A DNA stretch of 17,058 nt from the NCBI GenBank assembly GCA_017464045.1, contig JAFUEG010000131.1, positions 1 to 17,058 of the forward strand, in the 5' to 3' direction. Within the stretch, counting starts at the first letter, position 1. Each line of letters begins with the position of its first letter. The notes below the pieces were generated by a model that had not been told where the DNA came from, did not search any database, and was given only the letters and a program-made list of their open reading frames with translations. A program made the position numbers and the translations under genes. Below, piece after piece: positions 1 through 6,412 of this stretch. Source of the DNA: Lachnospiraceae bacterium. Its GTDB lineage: Bacteria > Bacillota_A > Clostridia > Lachnospirales > Lachnospiraceae.

Positions 1-1
1 C

Positions 2-220
2 CGCCTTGTAACAGTTAAAAACTCCGGATGCGGGCTTCCCGAATCAGAGCTTGTGCATGTATTTGACAGCTTTTGGCGTGGATCTAACAGTGATGGAAGG
101 GACGGAAGCGGACTCGGACTTTACATTTGCAAAAAGCTTATGCATATGATGGACGGTGATATATATGCAAGAGTTGATAATGGTGATATGATGGTTACGG
201 TGGTATTTAAGAGAGGCTAA
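2..220 (+). CDS. Sensor histidine kinase, C-terminal ATP-binding end (5' truncated)
   Basis: The open frame enters from the left edge and gives 72 residues before the TAA at 218-220. It covers the last part of a GHKL ATPase domain. The G1 box is VKNSGCGLPE, with Asn where many kinases have Asp. It is followed by an F-box-like VFDSFWRGS and the G2 box GSGLGLYICKKL, and the protein ends in the usual beta-strand VTVVFKRG. The kinase would autophosphorylate a His lying upstream of the window and pass phosphate to a response regulator, also presumably upstream. The stop lies 26 bases before the next gene, so co-transcription with it is possible. The sensor part is not visible, so the signal is unknown. 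Confidence 0.88.
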   Translation, partial: RLVTVKNSGCGLPESELVHVFDSFWRGSNSDGRDGSGLGLYICKKLMHMMDGDIYARVDNGDMMVTVVFKRG

Positions 221-246
221 AATAAAATCAGTGAGGTATCAAATTT

Positions 247-723
247 ATGAATAAATCAGAAAAAACAAATGTGATGCGCGTACTTGAGCAAAAGAAGATT
301 TCGTATGAAAGTCACACCTATACACAGGACGCTTCTACAAGCGGTGAAGAGATAGCTAAGATACTCGGTGAAGATCCGGATTGCGTTTTTAAGACTCTGG
401 TTACGAGAGGTAAGACAGGGCAGTATTATGTATTTGTGGTTCCGGTTGCAAAGGAGCTTGATTTGAAAAAGGCAGCGAAGGCAGCAGGAGAAAAATCTAT
501 AGAGATGATTAAGCAAAAGGAGCTTCTTCCGCTTACCGGATATATACACGGAGGCTGCTCACCTATTGGCATGAAAAAGCAGTTCAAGACATTTGTACAT
601 AAAACCGCGATGGATTTTGAGACGATATTTTTCAGTGCCGGAAAGGTTGGATATCAGGTTGAGCTGTCACCGGCTGATATGGGAAAAGCATTTCCTTATA
701 CGTTGGAGGATATAATAGTATAG
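247..723 (+). CDS. ybaK: YbaK/EbsC-family Cys-tRNA(Pro) deacylase
   Basis: This 158-residue protein has the length and motifs of the YbaK/ProX editing fold. VFKTLV carries the conserved lysine (K49), which in the family is essential for hydrolysis, and the glycine-rich loop GYIHGGCSPIG lies at 98-108. Members clear Cys mischarged on tRNA-Pro in trans with prolyl-tRNA synthetase in the cytoplasm. A GAGG ribosome binding site lies about ten bases before the ATG. The gene follows a histidine kinase by 26 bases and is closed by the strong hairpin at 833-893. The substrate is inferred from the family; other INS-superfamily editors (Ala- or Ser-tRNA) are possible. The family call is firm. Confidence 0.92.
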   Translation: MNKSEKTNVMRVLEQKKISYESHTYTQDASTSGEEIAKILGEDPDCVFKTLVTRGKTGQYYVFVVPVAKELDLKKAAKAAGEKSIEMIKQKELLPLTGYIHGGCSPIGMKKQFKTFVHKTAMDFETIFFSAGKVGYQVELSPADMGKAFPYTLEDIIV

Positions 724-832
724 TATGACTTTTTATTGGATGATGAGCCATATATATCGGATTTCTTAAAAAATATTTTATATCTAAATAGAATATATAG
801 TCAATGCTGCTGAAATGACAGTGTTTAAATAG

Positions 833-893
833 AGAAAACTAGTTAAAAATTTTAACCCCAAAGGTTAAAATTTTTGACTGTTTTCTTTTTTTT
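833..893 (+). terminator. Rho-independent terminator with a very long stem
   Basis: The arms are AGAAAAC (833-839) plus AGTTAAAAATTTTAACC (841-857), facing GGTTAAAATTTTTGACT (863-879) plus GTTTTCT (880-886). The loop is only CCAAA, and a run of eight T residues follows (886-893). One mismatch and one bulged base interrupt about 23 pairs. It ends the ybaK transcript and separates it from the next gene. Confidence 0.85.
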
Positions 894-901
894 ATTGTGA
901 T

Positions 902-927
902 AATATCTACATAAGCAAGTAGATATT
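902..927. promoter_or_regulatory. Perfect 9-bp palindrome, possible operator
   Basis: AATATCTAC (902-910) and GTAGATATT (919-927) are exact inverted repeats around an 8-base spacer, 95 bases before the start of the PD-(D/E)XK gene. GTGAT occurs on both sides as a direct repeat. No T-run follows, so an operator or RNA hairpin is more likely than a terminator. The rest of the 724-1022 spacer is AT-rich. A TATAAT at 963-968 lacks a matching -35 box. Confidence 0.4.
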
Positions 928-1022
928 TTGTGATTTTAAAGAAAACCCGGGTAATAAATTCATATAATTTTTGCTTTTTGTTTTCATGTGAAAATTGAAT
1001 ATAGATAAAGGAGAGTGATTGT

Positions 1023-1886
1023 ATGGATAACATTGTAAACATTAAATGGCATCCGGGTTTTTATGGAAGTATAGAATACATTTTAAAAGAATATAAAAAT
1101 GATTTAACTTATGATAGGGAACATGAACTTTCCAAGGAACCTATAAAGATGGATTTGCTTATAATTAAAAAGAAAAGTGATATTGTGATAGATAATCCTA
1201 TCGGGCAGATATTCCGAAGATATAATATAGTAGAATATAAATCACCAAGAGATGAATTATCGATTGATGATTTGTATAAAACCATAGGTTATGCCGGATT
1301 ATATAAGGGATATGGAAATACTGTTGATGAGATACCGGCAGATGAGATGACGATTTCCATATTCAGACATACATATCCGAGAGAACTTTTTAAGAGTTTG
1401 GAAAAATTATCTGCGAAAATTGAAGAAAAAACTTTTGGAATTTATTATGTCTATGGTATAATAAATATACCCTTACAGATAGTTGTAAATAAACAACTTG
1501 AAAAAGGAAGATACGAAGCACTTCGTATACTTGCCCCTGATGCGGAAGAGGATGAGGTACGAAGGTTTATAGAAGAAATCGATGGTGTAAAGGATAAAGG
1601 CGAGAAGATAAATACAGATGCTATACTTAAAGTCAGTGCATCTGCTAATAAAGAATTGTATACGAGATTGGGTGGTGAAGAAAAAATGTGTGAAGTATTA
1701 AAAGAAATATTAAAGGATGAATTTGATAAAACAATAATTGAAACTTCAGAAAAAAAGGATAAAGAATTTGCAGTGAATATGCTCAATGGCAACGAACCTT
1801 TAAGCAAGATTACAAAATATACTAAATTATCAAAAGAAGAGGTTTTGGAACTTGCAAAGAAAAACGGAATTACAGTTGTACAATAA
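1023..1886 (+). CDS. PD-(D/E)XK nuclease-like protein, Rpn/transposase-associated type
   Basis: This protein of 287 residues has a nuclease-like N-terminal half. MDLLII carries D44 and is followed by YNIVEYKSP, giving E71 and K73, which match the D...ExK signature of the PD-(D/E)XK fold. The C-terminal part (about 247-285) holds a helical segment of the form SKITKYTKLSKEEVLELAKK, similar to the small helix-turn-helix-like tail of Rpn-type recombination-promoting nucleases. Such proteins are expanded in gut clostridia and are often loosely annotated as putative transposases or Rpn family. Activity is not shown here. An AAAGGAGAG site lies just before the ATG. The gene stands alone between a terminator and a structured leader. 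The fold is fairly sure and the role unknown. Confidence 0.72.
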   Translation: MDNIVNIKWHPGFYGSIEYILKEYKNDLTYDREHELSKEPIKMDLLIIKKKSDIVIDNPIGQIFRRYNIVEYKSPRDELSIDDLYKTIGYAGLYKGYGNTVDEIPADEMTISIFRHTYPRELFKSLEKLSAKIEEKTFGIYYVYGIINIPLQIVVNKQLEKGRYEALRILAPDAEEDEVRRFIEEIDGVKDKGEKINTDAILKVSASANKELYTRLGGEEKMCEVLKEILKDEFDKTIIETSEKKDKEFAVNMLNGNEPLSKITKYTKLSKEEVLELAKKNGITVVQ

Positions 1887-1917
1887 AGTAAAAATCAAAA
1901 AAAGTTAAATATTGTAA

Positions 1918-1999
1918 GCTGCCACCGGGTAGCAGAATGTTAAAGCATTCGTTTATTGTATCATTAGGTCTTAGAAGATACAATTAACGGATGCTTTTT
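1918..1999 (+). promoter_or_regulatory. Structured leader of pnuC-like gene: candidate attenuator or riboswitch
   Basis: Three helices can be drawn. GCTGCC (1918-1923) pairs GGTAGC (1928-1933). GAATG (1935-1939) pairs CATTC (1946-1950). GCATTCG (1945-1951) pairs CGGATGC (1988-1994), enclosing the perfect inner stem TTGTATC/GATACAA (1956-1962 and 1977-1983). The large stem is followed by TTTTT (1995-1999). The second and third helices compete for the same CATTC, as in antiterminator/terminator switches. The sequence does not match any riboswitch consensus I can recall. It could also simply be the terminator of the upstream gene. Confidence 0.5.
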
Positions 2000-2077
2000 C
2001 GGTATTACGGTATCTGTAGGTTAGAAAAGAACAGGAAGATAATTGCAAAAATTGATAGTTTGGGAGCGTTTAATAAT

Positions 2078-2770
2078 ATGAATTTATTTGAATCAATTAA
2101 AAGATTAAAATGGTACGAAAAATTAATATGGCTTGTGTCGATACTTGTAATACTTGTTTCTTTTTTTGCCTTTGAAAACAAGGAATATCTTACCCTTACT
2201 GCTTCACTAATAGGAGTGACGGCGCTTATCTTTGTTGCAAAGGGAGATGTACTGGGACAGCTTTTGACAGTAGTGTTTGCTGTTTTTTATGCGATAGTTT
2301 CTTACAAATTCAGATACTGGGGCGAGATGATAACCTATCTTGGAATGACCGCGCCTATTGCACTTGGTGCAGTTGTGACATGGATTAAAAATCCTTATCA
2401 AAAGGGTGAAGTAAAGGTAAGACATACCAATCCTAAACTTTGGACAATTCTTTCAGTGCTTGCCGTTGCCGTAACAGTTGTATTTTATTTTATTCTAAAG
2501 TATTTTGACACGCCGAATTTAATTGTATCAACAATATCCATAACTACGAGCTTTATGGCTGCTTCTTTAACACTTTTACGAAGCTCTTATTATGCGCTTT
2601 TTTATGCCGGAAATGATGTTGTATTGATTATCTTATGGACACTTGCATCCTTTGAAAGTATATCGTATCTTCCGATGGTACTATGCTTTATTATGTTTCT
2701 TGTAAATGATTTGTATGGATTTATAAACTGGCAGAGGATGAAGAAAAAGCAGTCGGCAACAGTAAAATGA
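2078..2770 (+). CDS. pnuC: PnuC-type nicotinamide riboside / vitamin transporter
   Basis: From the ATG at 2078 this is a 230-residue membrane protein with about seven hydrophobic segments. It ends in NDLYGFINW, a hallmark of PnuC carriers. PnuC proteins are SWEET-like facilitators that bring nicotinamide riboside, or a related vitamin, across the inner membrane, where a kinase traps it. The frame is open further upstream to an ATG at 1991. The 29 extra residues would be charged, begin inside the leader hairpin and lack a ribosome site, so 2078 is preferred. It has GGGAG at 2062-2066, though the spacing is long. The structured leader suggests control by attenuation. Relatives PnuT and PnuX carry thiamine or riboflavin, so the substrate is not certain. 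Confidence 0.85.
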   Translation: MNLFESIKRLKWYEKLIWLVSILVILVSFFAFENKEYLTLTASLIGVTALIFVAKGDVLGQLLTVVFAVFYAIVSYKFRYWGEMITYLGMTAPIALGAVVTWIKNPYQKGEVKVRHTNPKLWTILSVLAVAVTVVFYFILKYFDTPNLIVSTISITTSFMAASLTLLRSSYYALFYAGNDVVLIILWTLASFESISYLPMVLCFIMFLVNDLYGFINWQRMKKKQSATVK

Positions 2771-2780
2771 AAATGCATAA

Positions 2781-2807
2781 TTGACAAAAGAATTGAAAAG
2801 TTATAAA
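2781..2807 (+). promoter_or_regulatory. Possible sigma-A promoter for the Cys-motif membrane protein
   Basis: A consensus TTGACA (2781-2786) is followed after 15 bases by TATAAA (2802-2807). The spacing is short by about two bases, which lowers confidence. It would start a transcript roughly 35 bases before the ATG at 2851. Confidence 0.35.
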
Positions 2808-2850
2808 ACATTTAAGGTGGCAATATATTATAAATAAACAAGGAAAATTA

Positions 2851-3594
2851 ATGAACAAAATTGAATTCACTCCCAAGCTAATTAAATACACCTTGAAGTT
2901 TCTGTGCAGGATACTCATTTTCGGAGGTGTCCTTATTCTTTATATATTAGACAGGGAATGGATAACTGAGTTTTTAAATATGCCTTTTGGATTCTTCGGA
3001 GTTACTCCGCTTCATATCGTATGGGGAATATTTATGTGTATTATGCTCTTTCATCTTCTCCCTGCCAAGACACAGGCACGAACTATGGCATGGCTTAAGA
3101 TGAAGGAAGAGAACTATGAACCTGTAGAAAAATATGACGAGTTAAAGCTCCTCAGGTATGTACAGGATCAAAATAAAAAAGCATGGACAGTTATGCTTAT
3201 ATGGCTTTCATTTAATGCTTTTTGGGCTTTTCTTTATCTTAATAACATAATAGAGGAATCAGAACTGTTTTTACTGTCGGCTTTTTATTTTTTGAGTGAT
3301 TACATCTGTATTCTTTTTTATTGTCCTTTTCAGTCAAACATTATGAAAAATAAATGCTGCGTAAATTGTAGAATCTATGACTGGGGTCATTTTATGATGT
3401 TTACTCCAATGCTTTTTATAAAAAATTTCTTCTGCTGGAGTCTTTTTTTCACTTCTATAGTTGTTCTTATAAAGTGGGAGATAACCTATACCAAATATCC
3501 AGAAAGATTCTGGGAGGGTTCAAATCAAAACCTAAAATGTACAAATTGTAAGGATAAAACCTGTCAGTACAAAAAACAATATCAAAAATCTTAG
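2851..3594 (+). CDS. Membrane protein with cysteine motifs, function unknown
   Basis: I do not recognise this 247-residue protein. It has about five hydrophobic segments (roughly 15-33, 50-70, 112-131, 138-158, 186-207). Between the fourth and fifth is CCVNCRIYDWGHF (C169, C170, C173), and the soluble C-terminus carries CTNCKDKTC (C230, C233, C238). Pairs of CxxC plus a further Cys suggest bound metal, an Fe-S cluster or thiol chemistry. AGGA at 2841-2844 is well placed before the ATG. It follows the pnuC-like gene by 80 bases, which hold a possible promoter, so it may be read on its own. The Cys motifs suggest a redox or metal role, but no function is assigned. Confidence 0.7.
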   Translation: MNKIEFTPKLIKYTLKFLCRILIFGGVLILYILDREWITEFLNMPFGFFGVTPLHIVWGIFMCIMLFHLLPAKTQARTMAWLKMKEENYEPVEKYDELKLLRYVQDQNKKAWTVMLIWLSFNAFWAFLYLNNIIEESELFLLSAFYFLSDYICILFYCPFQSNIMKNKCCVNCRIYDWGHFMMFTPMLFIKNFFCWSLFFTSIVVLIKWEITYTKYPERFWEGSNQNLKCTNCKDKTCQYKKQYQKS

Positions 3595-3650
3595 AAATAT
3601 TTCCTCAAAAGCTTTGTGTATTATGCACAATTTATTAAGAAAATATTGTC

Positions 3651-3706
3651 AAAATGTGAACAAAATGTAAATAAGACTTTTAAAATGTAAGTATATGGTT
3701 TATAAT
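3651..3706 (+). promoter_or_regulatory. Promoter region with three phased AAAATGTRA repeats
   Basis: AAAATGTGAA (3651-3660), AAAATGTAAA (3662-3671) and AAAATGTAAG (3682-3691) are spaced 11 and 20 bases apart, about one and two helical turns. The last ends ten bases before a consensus TATAAT (3701-3706), and there is no good -35 box. On the minus strand the first two read TTTACA-N5-TTCACA, like the repeats bound by PhoP/OmpR-class regulators. The arrangement fits activator-dependent transcription of the EAL gene. The regulator is unknown. Confidence 0.42.
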
Positions 3707-3825
3707 AAAAATAGGTTTTTATTGCTTTTAATATGGACTAAAAAATTTGCTCAGATAAATCTATATGTACTTTAATTTTGATATGGTTCTTGGGAAAGAA
3801 TTTTTATAGAATGAGAGGGGATACA

Positions 3826-5484
3826 ATGGATCAAGTTAGAAAGATAAAGCTTGATGAACTCTTTGAGGCATTTTCGGTAGTTGCAGAAGGTACCTATGTG
3901 TATCTTTGTGATATGACTGTTGATGTTTCAAGATGGTCAAAGAGTGCGGTTAATTATTTCGGATTGCCAAATGAATATATGGAAAATGCCGGAGCGATAT
4001 GGGAGGAACATATTCATCCTGAGGATAGAGATGATTATCATCACAGTATAGATATGATTTTTTCGGGTGAGGACAGCGGACATGATATGCAGTATCGTGC
4101 CAGAACCCGTGACGGCAATTATGTAGTATGTACCTGCAGAGGTGTTGTTATTCGTGACCCGGAGGGAAGACCGAATTATTTTGCCGGAGCTATAAAGAAC
4201 CACGGACTTAAAAGCTATATAGATAATGTAACAGGTCTTCGTACCCTATACGGATTCTTTGAAGATTTAAGAGCTATGTTCTGGAAACGTGATGATGCGG
4301 TTATTCTCCAGATTGGTATATCAGGTTTTTCAAATCTGAATGATGTATATGGATACACATTTGGTAATAGAATTCTTCAGCAACTGGGAAGGCTTCTTCA
4401 AAAAAAATTTGCCAATACCGGTGCATGTTATCGGATGGACGGAACCAAGATGGTGGTTGTGAGTCATTCACTTAATTCCGGACAGGTTGCAGATATCTAT
4501 AATGAAATTAAGGATGAAGTGAGTCACGATTTTTATGTTGATGATGAGCTCATAAGTCTTTCGTTAAATGGCGGACTTGTTATAGTTGATAATTTCGAGA
4601 TAAGTGACAAGACAGTTTATTCCTGTCTTAAGTATGCATACAGTGAGTCAAAGAACCGCAAGATGGGGGATCTGGTTATCTTCCATGATATGATTTCTCA
4701 TGATAACCGTAAGGCTATTGAAAAAATAAATGTTATCCGCAATAACGTATCCGAGGATTGCAGCGGCTTTTACCTTTGTTATCAGCCTATAATGCATGCT
4801 TCATCAGAGGGCTTAAAGGGAATGGAAGCGCTTGTAAGATGGAAGAGCGATACCTACGGAACTGTTCCTCCAAATCAGTTTATACCTGTGCTGGAACAGG
4901 ATTCTCTTTTCCCTAAGCTCGGTAAATGGATTTTAAAACAGGCCATGACAGACGGTAAAAAATTTCTTGAAAAATATCCGGATATGATTATGAATGTCAA
5001 TCTTTCCTATGCACAGCTTGAAAAGGACGGATTTATAGAAGAGGTATTGGAGCTCCTTAAGGAGAAAGAGTTTCCACCTGAAAATCTGTGTCTTGAGATA
5101 ACGGAAAGATGTCGTTTGCTCGATATGGAGCTTTTAAAGGATATGGTCAATATATTCCGTGATTACGGAATAAAGATTGCCCTTGATGATTTTGGAACAG
5201 GCTATGCTTCACTTGGAATACTTCGTGAGCTTCCGGTTGATACTGTAAAGATTGACCGTGAATATGTAAAGGATGTTGAAAAGAGTATGGCTGACCAGAA
5301 CACCGTTAGATTTATATCTGATCTTGCGGATGCATTCTCTGCCGAGGTATGTGTCGAAGGAGTTGAAACCGAGGAGATGAAAGACTTCCTTAAGCAGTAT
5401 AAGGTAAGCTCTTTGCAGGGATATTATTACTCAAAGCCTGTACCGTCAGATGAGTTTTTGGCTATGGATTTCGTGGCAGGATAA
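3826..5484 (+). CDS. PAS / degenerate GGDEF / EAL c-di-GMP phosphodiesterase
   Basis: The protein has 552 residues from the ATG at 3826. That start has AGGGG seven bases upstream, while an in-frame ATG at 3778 has none. Residues about 15-125 form a PAS fold (HIHPEDRDDY and a DGNYVV strand). A GGDEF-type domain (about 135-300) has DGTKM at 205-209 in place of GGDEF, so it should not make c-di-GMP but may bind GTP and regulate. The EAL domain (about 310-550) is intact: EALVRW (E334), NVNLS, EITER, DDFGTG (D454-D455), KIDREYV, EGVET (E512) and QGYYYSKP (Q531). It should linearise c-di-GMP to pGpG in the cytoplasm. There is no membrane segment. It is monocistronic, closed by the long hairpin at 5501-5581. 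Confidence 0.93.
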   Translation: MDQVRKIKLDELFEAFSVVAEGTYVYLCDMTVDVSRWSKSAVNYFGLPNEYMENAGAIWEEHIHPEDRDDYHHSIDMIFSGEDSGHDMQYRARTRDGNYVVCTCRGVVIRDPEGRPNYFAGAIKNHGLKSYIDNVTGLRTLYGFFEDLRAMFWKRDDAVILQIGISGFSNLNDVYGYTFGNRILQQLGRLLQKKFANTGACYRMDGTKMVVVSHSLNSGQVADIYNEIKDEVSHDFYVDDELISLSLNGGLVIVDNFEISDKTVYSCLKYAYSESKNRKMGDLVIFHDMISHDNRKAIEKINVIRNNVSEDCSGFYLCYQPIMHASSEGLKGMEALVRWKSDTYGTVPPNQFIPVLEQDSLFPKLGKWILKQAMTDGKKFLEKYPDMIMNVNLSYAQLEKDGFIEEVLELLKEKEFPPENLCLEITERCRLLDMELLKDMVNIFRDYGIKIALDDFGTGYASLGILRELPVDTVKIDREYVKDVEKSMADQNTVRFISDLADAFSAEVCVEGVETEEMKDFLKQYKVSSLQGYYYSKPVPSDEFLAMDFVAG

Positions 5485-5500
5485 AACTATTTTGAAATAC

Positions 5501-5581
5501 GTGAAAAGCGCACAATAAAAAGACCTCTTAGAGCTAGTTGGCACTAATGCTCTAAGAGGTCTTTTATTGTACGCTTTTCAC
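5501..5581. terminator. 81-base near-perfect inverted repeat, probable bidirectional terminator
   Basis: The left arm (5501-5534) and right arm (5549-5581) match over about 33 pairs with one mismatch and one extra A. The loop tip TAGT-TGGC-ACTA can pair further. The tip stem AGACCTCTTAGAGC is flanked by AAAAA on the left and TTTTATT on the right, the layout of a terminator usable from both sides. The outer GTGAAAAGCG arms go beyond what termination needs and give the element a MITE-like look. It ends the EAL gene transcript. Confidence 0.72.
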
Positions 5582-5589
5582 TAATAAAC

Positions 5590-5618
5590 TTGATAATAGG
5601 ATTATTTTTTCATATAAT
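5590..5618 (+). promoter_or_regulatory. Strong sigma-A promoter for the exonuclease / HD-GYP genes
   Basis: TTGATA (5590-5595), a 17-base spacer and consensus TATAAT (5613-5618) give an almost ideal vegetative promoter. The transcript would begin near 5625. It lies directly after the long hairpin, so transcription restarts here. Confidence 0.7.
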
Positions 5619-5685
5619 TGATTATATAGTTTTATAAGAAAAATTTAATGTGAATAAAACTTTGTACATGAAAAGGATAAAAGAT

Positions 5686-6366
5686 ATGCTTAATGATAAG
5701 AGAGGTAAGCGGTTAGATAAATATGTGCCGGATTATGTTGTATTCGATCTTGAGACAACCGGTATAGCTCCTAAAAAGGATAAGGTTATAGAAATATCTG
5801 CCGTTAAGGTTAGAGACGGAGAGGTTGTGGATGAATTTAGTTCATTGGTTAATCCCAAGTGTAGTATACCTTATGGGGCAAGTCAGGTAAATAATATTAC
5901 GGATGATATGGTGGAGGATGCGCCGACATTTGACCTGGTACTTCCGCTCTTTATAGATTTTATAGAGGAGCTTCCTTTGGTTGGACATAATATTCATTCC
6001 TTTGATATGAATTTTATATATAGGGACTGTCAGATTTATATGGGGAAGATTCCGGATAATGATTACATCGATACTCTTCATATTTCAAGAAAAGTTCTGC
6101 CGGAGATGGCTCATCACAGGATGACGGATCTGGCAATTCATTATGGAATATCAACTAAAGGGGCACACAGGGCACTTGCTGATTGTTATATGACTCAAAA
6201 GGTTTTTGAATATTTGAAGGCTGAGATGGAAAACTTTAAAAATGGAAAGAAATCACAAAAACTTTGCCCAAAGTGCGGAAGTGTGTTAAAATTACGTAAT
6301 GGTATGTATGGGGAGTTTTACGGATGCGCAGGTTACCCCAATTGCAGATATACGGAGAATGTTTAA
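5686..6366 (+). CDS. DEDDh 3'-5' exonuclease with C-terminal zinc ribbon
   Basis: The protein has 226 residues from the ATG at 5686, chosen for AAAGGA at 5672-5677. The frame is open to a GTG at 5650 without a good site. The exonuclease fold shows DLETTG (D21, E23), VGHNIHSFDMNF (ExoII) and HRALAD (H161, D166), a complete DEDDh active site as in DnaQ, the PolC proofreading domain and oligoribonuclease. The C-terminus adds CPKCG (C194, C197) and GCAGYPNCRYT (C214, C220), a topoisomerase-type zinc ribbon that should bind nucleic acid. The HD-GYP gene begins 46 bases later, so the two are probably co-transcribed. DNA repair or processing is the default role; pGpG or nanoRNA cleavage is an alternative suggested by context. 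Confidence 0.9.
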   Translation: MLNDKRGKRLDKYVPDYVVFDLETTGIAPKKDKVIEISAVKVRDGEVVDEFSSLVNPKCSIPYGASQVNNITDDMVEDAPTFDLVLPLFIDFIEELPLVGHNIHSFDMNFIYRDCQIYMGKIPDNDYIDTLHISRKVLPEMAHHRMTDLAIHYGISTKGAHRALADCYMTQKVFEYLKAEMENFKNGKKSQKLCPKCGSVLKLRNGMYGEFYGCAGYPNCRYTENV

Positions 6367-6412
6367 TATATAGTACCTTAGAGTATACTTAATAATTGTG
6401 GAGGAAATAAAT

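Noticed and set aside
1918..1999. A known NAD+, preQ1, TPP or T-box riboswitch before the pnuC-like gene
   Set aside because: None of the conserved core strings I can recall for these classes is present, so only a generic attenuator is claimed.
1991..2077. Longer N-terminus for the PnuC-like protein
   Set aside because: The ATG at 1991 is inside the leader hairpin, has no ribosome site and would add a charged stretch before the first membrane segment.
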